Shown: positions 1 through 9,124 of the stretch, piece by piece
Numbering within the stretch: the stretch's first letter is position 1
How the letters are laid out: every line of letters starts with the position of its first letter
Assembly (NCBI RefSeq): GCF_900095025.1
Contig: NZ_FMBK01000013.1
Location: forward strand, 1-64,000
Reading direction: 5' to 3'
Length of the DNA: 64,000 nt
Source: Acinetobacter albensis
GTDB taxonomy: Bacteria > Pseudomonadota > Gammaproteobacteria > Pseudomonadales > Moraxellaceae
Program-made: the position numbers and the translations under genes
The notes under the pieces: model-generated
Seen by the model: only the letters and a program-made list of their open reading frames with translations
Told to the model about the DNA's origin: nothing
The model's database searches: none

Positions 1-288
1 GTTGAATGCTCCACCCCAACCTGTATCAATATCGACCAGTAAAGGCGTATCGACACGTTCGGTAATTCGGCGTACATCTTCCAAAACGTTATCTAGACTG
101 GTCATTCCCAAGTCAGGTAAGCCATAGGAGTAGTTGGCAACACCCGCACCTGAAACGTAGATGGCTTTGTAACCCACTTCCTTGGCCATCATCGCGGCAT
201 AAGCATTAACCGTACCAATAATTTGTAAGGGTTTCTCTATTTCTAGTGCTTCTCGAAATCTTAAACCTGCAGATCTTTGTGCTGTCAT
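1..288 (-). CDS. prpB: Methylisocitrate lyase PrpB, N-terminal part (cut by window edge)
   Basis: Only the first 96 codons are present; the gene runs off the left edge. Reading the minus strand from the ATG at 288 gives [15 protein letters not shown], then a [20 protein letters not shown] segment, [15 protein letters not shown] and [11 protein letters not shown]. The SGAGVA and DxDTGxG patterns belong to the isocitrate lyase/PEP mutase superfamily, and the SxGLPD segment fits 2-methylisocitrate lyase. That enzyme splits 2-methylisocitrate into pyruvate and succinate in the cytosolic methylcitrate cycle for propionate. It is divergent from a TetR gene across about 246 bp. The prpC and acnD neighbours expected downstream lie outside the window. 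Confidence 0.85.
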   Translation of the reverse strand, partial: MTAQRSAGLRFREALEIEKPLQIIGTVNAYAAMMAKEVGYKAIYVSGAGVANYSYGLPDLGMTSLDNVLEDVRRITERVDTPLLVDIDTGWGGAFN

Positions 289-353
289 ATTCCTTTTCCA
301 CAGTTTCATTTTACTTATCGAATTTCGAGTATAGCCATAAAGATCTTCATATC

Positions 354-393
354 TATGACTTTTTAGTGTTTATACTTTAAAACTTTAGTCATA
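354..393. promoter_or_regulatory. Inverted repeat between prpB and the TetR gene
   Basis: TATGACT at 354-360 is matched by its reverse complement AGTCATA at 387-393, with 26 bp between them. It lies in the divergent intergenic region, so it could be an operator for the TetR protein or for a propionate regulator. This is inference only. The adjacent TCGAATTTCGA at 318-327 is also dyadic. Confidence 0.3.
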
Positions 394-486
394 TATTTAG
401 CCAAACTATACTATTATTTCAATGCATCATATGCGTAACAAAATAATTCAACTCTAGTAATTCAAGAAATGTGTGCATATTTTTGC

Positions 487-492
487 TATAAT
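487..492 (+). promoter_or_regulatory. Candidate -10 box of the TetR gene
   Basis: A perfect TATAAT sits 42 bp upstream of the ATG at 535. No good -35 hexamer is seen at 16-18 bp, so the promoter may be weak or activator-dependent. Confidence 0.45.
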
Positions 493-534
493 TGCAAATG
501 ATTTCATTTTTTGATTATTGACTCAATACGCCAT

Positions 535-1185
535 ATGCAACAAATAGTTCAATTAGATCCTTTCGCTCGCGATATCCCACACACAAAGCGTGGTCATGAA
601 CGATGCCTATCACTTTTACTCAGTGCCAATGAATTATTTTTAGAACGTGGTTATGATGCAGTTTCCTTAGATGATATCGTGCATCATGCGGGTGGCTCAA
701 AAGCATCAATTTACAAGTTTTTTGGCAACAAAGAAGGCTTATTTACTGCCATTTGTGACTATCGTCGCGAACAATTTTTTAAAGATATTTGTGTTCCTTT
801 TGAACAAGATAAACATAATTTAAAAACTTATCTCATTCGTACTTTATTAAATTTTCATCAACATTTATTACAACCAGAAAATACGGCATTTATGCGTTTA
901 GTATTGGAGCGTACGCAACGAAGTTCGGAACTAGCCCTCTACATTCACGAGCAAGGACCAAAACATATTCAATCTGCAATTGCCTGTGCATTACAAAAAG
1001 CGCATAGCAATGGAGTAATAAAGTGTGAAAATCCAATTTATTCTGCACAATTTTATTTCGGGATTTTACGAGATTTAGAATGGCGTATATTAATTGGACT
1101 CCCTATTGAAGAAGATGAACAAGAAACCATCACTTACTTAAGTTATTGTGTCGATCGCTTTTTAGAAGGTCATCAAAAAGATTAG
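535..1185 (+). CDS. TetR/AcrR family transcriptional regulator
   Basis: A 216-residue protein with a TetR-type N-terminal helix-turn-helix: LFLERGYDAVSLDDIVHHAG followed by GSKASIYKFFGNKEGLF, at about residues 25-70. The all-helical C-terminal half would hold the ligand and dimer surface; it contains FMRLVLE and ends in a long helix, as in AcrR-like C-terminal domains. The reading frame is open from a TTG at 511, but the ATG at 535 is the better start because it begins just before the conserved domain. It is divergent from prpB and co-directional with argF about 110 bp downstream, which has its own promoter. Target genes and ligand are unknown; nearby genes are the default guess. Confidence 0.85.
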   Translation: MQQIVQLDPFARDIPHTKRGHERCLSLLLSANELFLERGYDAVSLDDIVHHAGGSKASIYKFFGNKEGLFTAICDYRREQFFKDICVPFEQDKHNLKTYLIRTLLNFHQHLLQPENTAFMRLVLERTQRSSELALYIHEQGPKHIQSAIACALQKAHSNGVIKCENPIYSAQFYFGILRDLEWRILIGLPIEEDEQETITYLSYCVDRFLEGHQKD

Positions 1186-1189
1186 TTTT

Positions 1190-1217
1190 TTGCAATTTCC
1201 TCTGGTTATAGTATATT
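1190..1217 (+). promoter_or_regulatory. Candidate argF promoter
   Basis: TTGCAA at 1190-1195 and TATATT at 1212-1217 are 16 bp apart, a sigma70-like arrangement. It would give a leader of about 70 nt before the argF ATG at 1297. Confidence 0.5.
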
Positions 1218-1296
1218 GGTCGATTCCCTTTTCACTTAACCAACCGACAATTCATTGTTGTTTTCGTTTTTATTTAACAATAATTGTGGAGTAATC

Positions 1297-2217
1297 ATGG
1301 CTCTCCGTCACTTTCTGACCTTACGCGATTTATCGACTTTAGAACTTAACCAAATTTTACAGCGCGCAATTGAACTGAAGCGCAAGCAACATAACAATGA
1401 GGTATTCCAACCTTTTGTCGGTAAAGTCTTGGGCATGATTTTCGAAAAATCGAGTACCCGTACACGTGTTTCGTTTGAAGCAGGTATGAGCCAATTCGGT
1501 GGTAGTGCAATTTTCTTATCTTCTCGTGATACCCAATTGGGGCGTGGCGAACCGATTGAAGATTCTGCGCGTGTTATTTCAAGTATGCTTGATATTATTA
1601 TGATTCGTACTTTTGGTCATGACATCGTAGAACGTTTTGCTTCTTATTCTACAGTACCTATTATTAATGCTTTAACTGATGATCATCACCCTTGCCAGCT
1701 TTTGGCTGACATGCAGACTTTTCTAGAACATCGCGGTTCTATTGAAGGAAAAACAGTGGCATGGATTGGTGATGGTAACAATATGTGTAATTCCTATATT
1801 GAAGCTGCGCATATGTGGGGCTTTAACTTAAAAATTGCCACACCTAAAGGTTATGAACCTCAGCAAAAATTCTTGTCTGAATTTGCTCATTGTGTGGAAT
1901 TATTTGATTCGGCAGAAGATGCAGCGGTAAATGCTGACCTCATCGTGACTGATGTTTGGGCAAGTATGGGACAAGAGGAAGAACAAAAAATTCGTGAAGC
2001 CGCATTTGCCGATTTTCAAGTGAATGAGAAATTAATGAGTTTGGCGCATCCTGATTGTTTATTTATGCACTGTTTGCCAGCACATCGTGGTGAAGAAATT
2101 TCAGAAAATATGCTAGATCATAAAAATGCTGTCGTTTGGGATGAAGCAGAAAACCGCCTACATGCACAAAAAGCTTTAGTTGAATTTCTGTTAAATCAAA
2201 ATTTAAATAAAAATTAG
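1297..2217 (+). CDS. argF: Ornithine carbamoyltransferase
   Basis: A 306-residue protein that transfers the carbamoyl group from carbamoyl phosphate to ornithine, giving citrulline in arginine biosynthesis. The carbamoyl-phosphate loop KSSTRTR is near residue 50, HPCQ follows at about residue 128, and the ornithine-side motif [10 protein letters not shown] is near residue 265. Length fits the family. The frame is open from 1255, but the ATG at 1297 preceded by GTGGAG gives the usual MALRHFLTL start. A strong terminator follows. The arginine gene argC is about 5 kb away on the other strand, so the two are not in one operon. Confidence 0.96.
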   Translation: MALRHFLTLRDLSTLELNQILQRAIELKRKQHNNEVFQPFVGKVLGMIFEKSSTRTRVSFEAGMSQFGGSAIFLSSRDTQLGRGEPIEDSARVISSMLDIIMIRTFGHDIVERFASYSTVPIINALTDDHHPCQLLADMQTFLEHRGSIEGKTVAWIGDGNNMCNSYIEAAHMWGFNLKIATPKGYEPQQKFLSEFAHCVELFDSAEDAAVNADLIVTDVWASMGQEEEQKIREAAFADFQVNEKLMSLAHPDCLFMHCLPAHRGEEISENMLDHKNAVVWDEAENRLHAQKALVEFLLNQNLNKN

Positions 2218-2242
2218 AATATTTATTTTATTCAATAAAATT

Positions 2243-2264
2243 AAGCACCTTTTGGTGCTTTTTT
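2243..2264 (+). terminator. Rho-independent terminator of argF
   Basis: AAGCACC (2243-2249) pairs with GGTGCTT (2254-2260) around a 4-nt loop and is followed by a T run. It begins 26 bp after the argF stop. Confidence 0.85.
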
Positions 2265-2286
2265 ATACTTAGATTTAAAATAAGAT

Positions 2287-2640
2287 TTAACGAACTAAAC
2301 CCTGTGGTTGTAAAATAATAAGCAGTGCACCGAGTATTACCACTACGCCGCCCAACAAATCCCAACGTGTTAAACTGACTTGATCAACGTAACGAAGCCA
2401 GAGTAACGCAGTAAAAATATAGATTCCTCCATATGCTGCATAAATTCGTCCTGAAGCAGCAGGATGCAAAGTCAGCAACCAAACAAAAATCAATAGGCTT
2501 AAGGCTGCAGGAATCCATAACCAATGAGACTTCCCTTGATTTAAAATTAAATAAGGAAAGTAACATCCTAAAATTTCAGCAATTGCGGTAATCAAAAAAA
2601 GAAAAAAGGTAGTGATGACTTTGGTAATTTGAATATCCAT
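2287..2640 (-). CDS. YnfA/UPF0060 family small membrane protein
   Basis: A 117-residue protein made almost wholly of four hydrophobic helices. It carries the family signatures [11 protein letters not shown] in helix 1, [17 protein letters not shown] between helices 2 and 3, and [17 protein letters not shown] in helix 4. YnfA resembles the small multidrug resistance fold and has been linked to efflux in some enterobacteria; its substrate here is unknown. The frame extends upstream to 2685, but the ATG at 2640 (MDIQITK) gives the family-typical length and a start just before helix 1. It stands alone between the argF terminator and the clpA terminator. Confidence 0.88.
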   Translation of the reverse strand: MDIQITKVITTFFLFLITAIAEILGCYFPYLILNQGKSHWLWIPAALSLLIFVWLLTLHPAASGRIYAAYGGIYIFTALLWLRYVDQVSLTRWDLLGGVVVILGALLIILQPQGLVR

Positions 2641-2705
2641 AAATTTTAATTCACCCAGCAATCTGGATCTTTGATCTTTAAGCAAAACTCATAAATTTTC
2701 AATAT

Positions 2706-2740
2706 AAAAACAACCCGTACGGACACGGGTTGTTTTTTTA
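2706..2740. terminator. Bidirectional terminator downstream of clpA
   Basis: ACAACCCGT (2710-2718) pairs with ACGGGTTGT (2725-2733). A T run follows on the plus strand and an A run precedes it, so it can stop clpA transcripts on the minus strand and plus-strand read-through. Confidence 0.85.
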
Positions 2741-2747
2741 TATAGTC

Positions 2748-5024
2748 TTAAGCAGGTTCAGCGGTCTGATCTTCAAATACTTCCAATTTCAAACCAGTCG
2801 CTTTACCATTTTCTTTCTTCACGGAAACTGCGACATTGCCACCATGTTCCGCAAGCTCACCAAATAAAATCATTTCTGCAAGCGGTTTTTTCAAATGTTC
2901 TTGGATCAGACGTTGCATTGGTCGAGCACCCATTAAACGATCGTAACCCTGCTCAACCATCCATTCACGCGCATTTTGATCAACTTCAAGAATGACTTTC
3001 TTATCATCCAGCTGCGCTTGCAATTCAGTCAAGAATTTATCTACCACATTTTCAATTACTGTGGTTGGTAAGGCATTGAATTGAATTACACCATCTAGAC
3101 GGTTACGGAATTCAGGTGAGAATGCTTTTTTCATTGCATCTTTATTATCTAGACTATTATCTTGCTCCATAAAACCAATACTCGTGCGTGAAATACTTTC
3201 AGCACCAATATTCGTGGTTAGAACAAGAATCACATTACGGAAATCTGATTTACGTCCATTATTATCAGTTAATGCCCCGTGATCCATAATCTGCAAGAGC
3301 AAATTAAATACATCAGGGTGCGCTTTTTCAATTTCATCTAATAATAATACACAATGCGGATTCTTATGAATTGCATCGGTGAGTAAACCACCTTGATCAA
3401 AACCAACATATCCTGGAGGTGCACCAATTAAGCGTGAAACAGCATGACGCTCCATATACTCAGACATATCAAAACGAACCAGTTCAACACCCATCAATTT
3501 GGCCAATTGTTTGGTGACTTCAGTTTTACCGACTCCTGTAGGACCTGCAAACACAAAACTACCGACTGGTTTATCAGGCGATTTTAAACCTGCACGTGAC
3601 AGCTTGATTGCAGAACCGAGTGCTTCGATGGCATTGTCTTGTCCAAATACCACTCGTTTGAGATCGCGCTCAAGATTACTTAATACAGTTTTATCATCTT
3701 TAGATACTGTTTTCGGTGGAATACGGGCAATTTTGGATATAATATCTTCAATATTTTCAACGGTAATCAGAGTATTTTCTTGTTCAGCTTTTAAACGACG
3801 CTGCGCACCTGCTTCATCAATCACGTCAATCGCCTTATCAGGCAAGAATCGGTCATTGATAAATTTCGATGATAATTCAACGGCTGCAATCAAAGACTGA
3901 TCGTCATATTGTACATGGTGAAAATCCTCAAACTTAGATTTTAAACCGCGTAAAATATCAATTGTTTCAGAAATAGATGGCTCATTGACATCAATTTTTT
4001 GGAAACGACGTGACAATGCATGGTCTTTTTCAAAGACTTGGCGATATTCTTGAAATGTGGTTGAACCAATGCAACGCAATGAACCATTCGATAAAGCGGG
4101 TTTAATTAAGTTTGAGGCATCCATTGTGCTGCCCATACTTGAACCAGCACCAATAATCATGTGAATTTCATCAATAAATAAAATCGCTTCTGGTTTCTTT
4201 TTCAAAGCATTAAGAAGCTGTTTCAGGCGTTTTTCGAAATCACCACGATATTTTGTACCTGCCACCAGTGCACCAATATCCAAGCTATAGACTTCAGCAT
4301 TTGCGAGTGGTTTAGGTGCTTTAGCATTGACAATCAGCCAAGCCAAACCTTCCGCAATCGAAGTTTTGCCCACGCCAGGATCACCGACCAATAATGGATT
4401 ATTTTTACGACGACGACATAAAATTTGTGCTGCGCGTTCAATTTCTTTTTCACGCCCAATGAGTGGATCAGTTTTGCCTTTTTGCGCTTCGACGTTTAAA
4501 TTGGTCGTATATAAATCGAGCGGACCTGAATTTGAAGAACTTGATGTTTCACCATCTAACTCTTCCACTTCCTCTTCGGCCTGTACTTCTTCTTTGCGAG
4601 TCCCATGAGATAAATATTGAGTCAATGTTAAACGATTAATTTGATGACGCTTAAGCAAGTAAACGGCAAAAGAATCACGTTCAGAATACATTGCGACCAA
4701 TATATCAGCACCTTCAACGGTACGATCACCACCACTTGACTGAACATGAAAAATCGCACGTTGCAAAATACGGTCAAAACTTTCAGTCGGATGAGGAGCC
4801 TGCTCACTGTGTTCACCCAGTTTAGGGGTATGCTGTTCAACGTATTCTTCAAGTTCTTTACGAAGCGCAACGATGTCTGCACCACACGCCTTTAGCGCGT
4901 TTACAGCAGAATCATTATCAAGTAAAGCCAACAATAAATGTTCAACCGTGAGAAACTCATGTCTCTTTTGACGAGCCATGCTTACAGCCAAACGTAAAGA
5001 TACTTCTAATTGACGACTGAGCAT
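2748..5024 (-). CDS. clpA: ATP-dependent Clp protease ATP-binding subunit ClpA
   Basis: A 758-residue AAA+ unfoldase that feeds substrates to ClpP in the cytosol. The helical N-domain (about residues 1-140) starts MLSRQLEVSLRLAV and is the ClpS docking surface. The first AAA module has Walker A GDPGVGKT near residue 215 and Walker B LFIDEIH; the second has GPTGVGKT near residue 495 and LLLDEIEKAHPD, with the GAPPGYVG pore-loop region. There is no long ClpB-type middle coiled coil, and length matches ClpA. It begins 9 bp after the clpS stop, the usual adaptor-unfoldase pair, and is followed by a terminator. Confidence 0.97.
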   Translation of the reverse strand: MLSRQLEVSLRLAVSMARQKRHEFLTVEHLLLALLDNDSAVNALKACGADIVALRKELEEYVEQHTPKLGEHSEQAPHPTESFDRILQRAIFHVQSSGGDRTVEGADILVAMYSERDSFAVYLLKRHQINRLTLTQYLSHGTRKEEVQAEEEVEELDGETSSSSNSGPLDLYTTNLNVEAQKGKTDPLIGREKEIERAAQILCRRRKNNPLLVGDPGVGKTSIAEGLAWLIVNAKAPKPLANAEVYSLDIGALVAGTKYRGDFEKRLKQLLNALKKKPEAILFIDEIHMIIGAGSSMGSTMDASNLIKPALSNGSLRCIGSTTFQEYRQVFEKDHALSRRFQKIDVNEPSISETIDILRGLKSKFEDFHHVQYDDQSLIAAVELSSKFINDRFLPDKAIDVIDEAGAQRRLKAEQENTLITVENIEDIISKIARIPPKTVSKDDKTVLSNLERDLKRVVFGQDNAIEALGSAIKLSRAGLKSPDKPVGSFVFAGPTGVGKTEVTKQLAKLMGVELVRFDMSEYMERHAVSRLIGAPPGYVGFDQGGLLTDAIHKNPHCVLLLDEIEKAHPDVFNLLLQIMDHGALTDNNGRKSDFRNVILVLTTNIGAESISRTSIGFMEQDNSLDNKDAMKKAFSPEFRNRLDGVIQFNALPTTVIENVVDKFLTELQAQLDDKKVILEVDQNAREWMVEQGYDRLMGARPMQRLIQEHLKKPLAEMILFGELAEHGGNVAVSVKKENGKATGLKLEVFEDQTAEPA

Positions 5025-5033
5025 GTAATCCCC

Positions 5034-5447
5034 TTAATCTTTTGGCTCAATCTGACAAAGTAATGGATGACCTTGAGACCGAGCATAATTATTAACTTGG
5101 TTCGCTTTCGTTTCCGCAATGTCTCGTGGATAAACGCCTGCAATACCTTTTCCTTCATAATGTACAGTTAGCATTACTTGAGTGGCTTGGTCAAGATTCA
5201 AAGCAAAGTATTGTTGTAAAATTTCAATTACAAAGTCCATTGGGGTGTAATCGTCGTTCATCAGAACCACAACATACAGCGGTGGACGTTTTAATTGTGG
5301 TTGCGCAGTTTGAACAGCCAGATCTCCTTGCTCGTCCCCATGCGTTTCATCGCTTAAGCGCGGATGAATATGCCAATCGACATACCCAGTTTGCTGAAAA
5401 GAATTTTTGATGTCGTTTAAACAATGTTGACGTTTATTCATTGGCAT
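5034..5447 (-). CDS. clpS: ATP-dependent Clp protease adaptor ClpS
   Basis: A 137-residue adaptor that binds ClpA and delivers N-degron substrates with bulky N-terminal residues. The core VVLMNDDYTPMDFVIEIL, then MLTVHYEGKGIAGVYPRDIAETK, carries the N-degron pocket residues (the NDDYTPMDF segment and the later histidine). A flexible N-terminal tail of about 50 residues is longer than in the E. coli protein. Two in-frame ATGs lie at 5447 and 5441; either may be used. It is directly upstream of clpA with a 9-bp gap, and 17 bp after the DUF6776-like gene, so the three are probably co-transcribed. Confidence 0.95.
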   Translation of the reverse strand: MPMNKRQHCLNDIKNSFQQTGYVDWHIHPRLSDETHGDEQGDLAVQTAQPQLKRPPLYVVVLMNDDYTPMDFVIEILQQYFALNLDQATQVMLTVHYEGKGIAGVYPRDIAETKANQVNNYARSQGHPLLCQIEPKD

Positions 5448-5464
5448 ATAATTTAAAGTTCACA

Positions 5465-6223
5465 CTATTGTGCATTGGCTTCTGCTTGAGGAATTTCAGA
5501 AATGAATGCGGATTGACTTTCTATAGGTTTCCCACGCCCCCAACTGAAACGCTTAATCACGGGGGTTGCTGTTCCCGTTAAACGAACTTCAATAAATTGC
5601 GGACTAAAGCCTTTAGGCATAGTCCAACGTCCAGTTAAACGTTCAAAATCCTGAAAATTAAAATTCTTATCTTCCAGTGGAATTTCTAAAACTTCAGTAC
5701 CTTGAATTAAACGTAACTCGACACCTCCAGATGTACTACGTTTATTTGGACTCACTTGAACCAAATCAAGCTGATACTCATAAGCATTTTCAGGTAAGGG
5801 TTTAATTCCAATATTTTGAATGGTTAAGCTTAATCCACCTCGTTGACGCAGAACCTCACGGTAAATAGCACTTAGCCCCTCAGACTGAACTTTGTCTTCT
5901 TTGGCCTGATTGAGCACAGTAAATAAATCATTGGAATTACTTACTGCTACATCACGTTCTTGTACAGCTAAATTCAATGTTTTATTTAAAGTTTCGAGTC
6001 TGGTTTTTTGCTGTTTAACCACTTCAACCAATTGCTCAGCATCCGCCTCAAAGCCTACAGCGGTTAAACCCTGTCGATGTCCTACTGAATAGCCCATAAA
6101 GCCACTTCCTACCACTAAAATGGCAGCACCAATCGCAAGCGGCAAATTACCTTTCAAAAACGGCTTTTTATTGACCTGCGTCGGTTGTGACGGGGTATTT
6201 GATTCGGTATTCAACATCGTCAT
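5465..6223 (-). CDS. DUF6776-like single-pass membrane protein
   Basis: A 252-residue protein of unknown function. A short cytoplasmic head with KKPFLKGN is followed by one transmembrane helix at about residues 28-47 (LPLAIGAAILVVGSGFMGYS), a coiled coil at about 60-115 (VEVVKQQKTRLETLNKTLNL), and a beta-rich domain from about 130 to 235 containing LSLTIQNIGIKPL and FSPQFIEVRLTG. This head-helix-coil-beta layout matches the DUF6776 proteins of gammaproteobacteria. It lies between argC (72-bp gap) and clpS (17-bp gap) in one direction. The context gives no clear role; a periplasmic domain is inferred from the single membrane helix. Confidence 0.7.
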   Translation of the reverse strand: MTMLNTESNTPSQPTQVNKKPFLKGNLPLAIGAAILVVGSGFMGYSVGHRQGLTAVGFEADAEQLVEVVKQQKTRLETLNKTLNLAVQERDVAVSNSNDLFTVLNQAKEDKVQSEGLSAIYREVLRQRGGLSLTIQNIGIKPLPENAYEYQLDLVQVSPNKRSTSGGVELRLIQGTEVLEIPLEDKNFNFQDFERLTGRWTMPKGFSPQFIEVRLTGTATPVIKRFSWGRGKPIESQSAFISEIPQAEANAQ

Positions 6224-6295
6224 CTCTTATTTTGATTTATTCAAAACACATATTTAAATCTAAATCGAAATATGTGTGAAGTCTAAAATAGTTTT

Positions 6296-7345
6296 TTATG
6301 GTAATAAACCAATACCTTCTAATCCAGAAGTCTCAGTTAAGCCAAACATCAGATTCATATTTTGTACGGCTTGACCTGCTGCGCCCTTAACCAAATTATC
6401 TTGTACAGATAAGACAACTAACTTTTTCGGCTGAGGTTTGTACAATGCAATTCGAAGTTGGTTTGCACCACGCACAGAACGTGTCTCAGGTAAACTGTTT
6501 ATTGGCATCACATCAACAAATGCTTCATCTGCATAAAACTGTTCATAAAGAGCTTGCAAATCGGCTGCATCGCCTGCATCTGTCAAATCAACATAGATTG
6601 TACTCAGCATGCCGCGAATCATCGGAACCAAATGTGGCACAAATACAATATGATCAAACACACCTTTTTGACCGGATATATTTTCCAATGCTTCCACAAT
6701 TTCAGGATGATGACGATGTCCACCAACTGAATATGCCTTAAAATTATCTGCATTTTCCGAATAGCTCATCTCTAAGCTGGCTTTTCTTCCCGCCCCTGAA
6801 ACCCCTGATTTTGCATCAATAATAATGCTTTCAGGTTTTATCAATGCATCGCTATTTTTGAATAGTGGTGCCAAACCCAATTGTACTGTTGTTGGATAGC
6901 AACCTGGGTTACCAATCACGTTGGCTTGTTTGATGTTTTCACGATTCAGTTCTGATAAACCATACACAGAATCTTTTAAAATTTCTGGACAAGCATGTGG
7001 CATGCCATACCATTTTTCAAATTGCGCTAAGTTTTGTAAACGAAAATCAGCTGCAAGGTCTATTACTTTGGTATTTGATGCAAGTAGTTCTGCTGCATGA
7101 TTCATGGCAACACCGTGTGGCGTTGCAAAGAAAACTACGTCACATTTTTTTAATTCATCGATATTTAAATCTGAATATTGAAGATCGGTATGTCCACGCA
7201 AACTTGGGAACATATCATCTACACGGCGACCATTTTCAGTACGTGATGTTAATACACTAACTTGTACATTTGGGTGTCGTAGTAAAAGACGCAACAATTC
7301 TACGCCTGTATAACCTGTACCACCGACAATACCAACAGTAATCAC
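6296..7345 (-). CDS. argC: N-acetyl-gamma-glutamyl-phosphate reductase
   Basis: A 349-residue enzyme that reduces N-acetylglutamyl phosphate to the semialdehyde with NADPH, the third step of arginine synthesis. It has the dinucleotide loop [18 protein letters not shown] at the N-terminus, the catalytic cysteine in NPGCYPT near residue 147, and GGHRHHPEI near residue 210. The frame extends to 7387, but the GTG at 7345 is preferred: TTGAGG lies 8 nt upstream and the protein then starts MITVGIVGG, right before the Rossmann fold. It heads the run argC - DUF6776-like - clpS - clpA. Confidence 0.95.
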   Translation of the reverse strand: MITVGIVGGTGYTGVELLRLLLRHPNVQVSVLTSRTENGRRVDDMFPSLRGHTDLQYSDLNIDELKKCDVVFFATPHGVAMNHAAELLASNTKVIDLAADFRLQNLAQFEKWYGMPHACPEILKDSVYGLSELNRENIKQANVIGNPGCYPTTVQLGLAPLFKNSDALIKPESIIIDAKSGVSGAGRKASLEMSYSENADNFKAYSVGGHRHHPEIVEALENISGQKGVFDHIVFVPHLVPMIRGMLSTIYVDLTDAGDAADLQALYEQFYADEAFVDVMPINSLPETRSVRGANQLRIALYKPQPKKLVVLSVQDNLVKGAAGQAVQNMNLMFGLTETSGLEGIGLLP

Positions 7346-7489
7346 GATCACTACCTCAAATTTAAAGTGTTCATTTCGTAACTGCATAGTATGACAGGAA
7401 GTTTTGATTTTCTGAACTGTTTTAGCTTAGATTACTTCAATTCGGATGTTTTTATCGGGTTAAGTGAAAACATATTCTCAGAAAGTATA

Positions 7490-7522
7490 AGGCCGACATT
7501 ATAGTAAAGGTAAAATCGGCCT
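7490..7522 (-). promoter_or_regulatory. argC promoter region flanked by an inverted repeat
   Basis: On the minus strand a perfect TATAAT (plus 7498-7503) lies between the arms of a dyad: AGGCCGA at 7490-7496 and TCGGCCT at 7516-7522. The arms would fall near +1 and near the -35 region of an argC promoter, the layout of a repressor site. A T run is lacking, so it is less likely to be the terminator of the upstream PDZ gene. Confidence 0.45.
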
Positions 7523-7541
7523 ACTTGCTAGCCAAAAAATA

Positions 7542-8279
7542 CTACTTCATACTAATTTGTAATGGTATTTTCTGTCCTTTTCTCAGAATTTCAAACTTTA
7601 CCGTATTTCCTTTTAAATAATTTGAACTTTCAACAAAAGCGCTAACATCTTTAATATTTTCGTCATTCATTTTTAAAATTATATCTTGCGGCATTATAAC
7701 ATTTTCTGCTGGAGAGTCTCGCTTAAGCACTTTAGCAACGACGCCTGATTGAATACCGTTATAAATTTTATCTCTTTCGGATAAGTCAGCAGGGTAAATA
7801 CCTGTTATTGAATTAAATTTATAAAAATAAATTACCCTAAACTGATCATGTAAAGATTCATATCGGACTGACCTACTTTCTATCGTGCCTACCGGTATAT
7901 TATTTAAATTATTCACATCATTTTTATTTCTGTCATTGCCTGAAATTCTTGCAGCCTCTGGCTCGCGCATCCGAGTATCGTAAATAAGCTTATTGCCTTG
8001 ATATTCATTGCTAAAAACAGCAATGGGAGAGCCATGAAGCAACGCTTTTTCTCGAATATCTCTCATGCTTCTGCTATAGGAATAATCAATGAACTTTTCT
8101 TTAAATATGGGTACATATCCTTCTTGCAGCATTTCAAGTGTCTTTTCTTCTAAATCATCTACTTTAAAAATTTGTGGATTTAAACTTTGTACATTTTTTC
8201 CACTGTAACCCTCCGCACGAACTATATTACTGCTGCAAACCAGCATCAAAACACTGCAGAATCCTAATAGCTTCATCAT
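7542..8279 (-). CDS. Secreted protein with C-terminal PDZ domain
   Basis: A 245-residue protein with a signal peptide (MMKLLGFCSVLMLVCSSNIVRA, cleavage likely after VRA; the cysteine at 15 lacks a good lipobox). The mature N-terminal two thirds is unfamiliar and contains FIDYSYSRSMRDIREKALL. The last 80 or so residues look like a PDZ domain: GIYPADLSER, GIQSGVVAKVLKRDSPAEN, then PQDIILKMNDENIKD and a terminal VKFEILRKGQKIPLQI. PDZ domains of this kind bind C-terminal peptides in HtrA and site-2 proteases, but no protease domain is present. It seems a single gene, slightly more AT-rich than its neighbours. Function unknown. Confidence 0.7.
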   Translation of the reverse strand: MMKLLGFCSVLMLVCSSNIVRAEGYSGKNVQSLNPQIFKVDDLEEKTLEMLQEGYVPIFKEKFIDYSYSRSMRDIREKALLHGSPIAVFSNEYQGNKLIYDTRMREPEAARISGNDRNKNDVNNLNNIPVGTIESRSVRYESLHDQFRVIYFYKFNSITGIYPADLSERDKIYNGIQSGVVAKVLKRDSPAENVIMPQDIILKMNDENIKDVSAFVESSNYLKGNTVKFEILRKGQKIPLQISMK

Positions 8280-8423
8280 TTTCGGTTTCTCTCTTATATT
8301 TTTAATTTTGTATTTAACCTAAATATATAAATGAAAAATCTTTATTTATTCAATCCTTATTAGATGAAAAGACACTTTTTACTCCAAAGCAACTATGGTG
8401 CATAAATATTTAAATTTTAGTTT

Positions 8424-9104
8424 CTATACACTCCACCACCAAGGCATTGGCGTAGTTTTTAAAATTTTCCGATGCTGTTGAAAATTCTCATCATGTTTTT
8501 GAACTTCTGCCCAAAAATGCGGACCATGATCAAAATACTTGGTATGTGCCAACTCATGTACACACACATAACGAGCGATATGCTTTGGAAATAATACCAA
8601 ACCACTGTTCAACATAATGTCATGCTTAGATGTACAACTTCCCCATCTGGTTTTAGGTTGACGAATCGCACATTTTGCAAAATTCAGATTAGATTCTTGG
8701 CTTATCTCTTCCAAGTAAAGTGGAAGATGATGCTTTGCATAAGCAATCACGAAGTTTTTTAAATATTGCGTAGGCTGCCGGTCACTGATAAGCAGCTGTG
8801 AATTTTGATCATCAAAGATAAAATTAGGCTGCTGCGTATGATAAATAATAGTAATTGAATTCTGTAAATTAAAAAGTTGCAACGTATTCGGTAAAGTCCG
8901 ATCTTGGTTTTTGATATTCTGTTGCTGCTGCTGCCATGTTTTTAACAACCATTGTTCAGATAACTGAATAAAACTTTGAATTTGTCCTGATGTACAAAAA
9001 ACAGGAGCCGTAAGACGTATTTTATTAGGCTCAACGCGTAAACGTAAATGCTTAGAGCGCACATTTCGAGTGATTTGAATTTCTGGCAAGTCTGGAAAAT
9101 TCAT
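8424..9104 (-). CDS. YgjP-type (DUF45/M48-like) metallopeptidase
   Basis: A 226-residue protein with the zinc motif HELAH in YVCVHELAHTKYFDHGPHFW, near residue 185, the later HGPHFW supplying the third ligand, as in the YgjP/DUF45 family. The KTRWGSC segment about 30 residues before it is also characteristic. The N-terminal part with RNVRSKHLRLRVEP is the usual small beta domain. The substrate of these intracellular putative metalloproteases is not settled. The frame runs back to 9161, but the ATG at 9104 preceded by AGAAGAA fits the family start better. It lies 60 bp downstream of rpiA, with an inverted repeat in the gap. Confidence 0.85.
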   Translation of the reverse strand: MNFPDLPEIQITRNVRSKHLRLRVEPNKIRLTAPVFCTSGQIQSFIQLSEQWLLKTWQQQQQNIKNQDRTLPNTLQLFNLQNSITIIYHTQQPNFIFDDQNSQLLISDRQPTQYLKNFVIAYAKHHLPLYLEEISQESNLNFAKCAIRQPKTRWGSCTSKHDIMLNSGLVLFPKHIARYVCVHELAHTKYFDHGPHFWAEVQKHDENFQQHRKILKTTPMPWWWSV

Positions 9105-9124
9105 TGTTCTTCTATTCAAATTTA

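Noticed and set aside
3499-3900. 133-residue plus-strand open frame inside clpA
   Set aside because: It lies wholly within clpA on the opposite strand, has no ribosome-binding site or recognisable protein, and reflects the codon pattern of the real gene.
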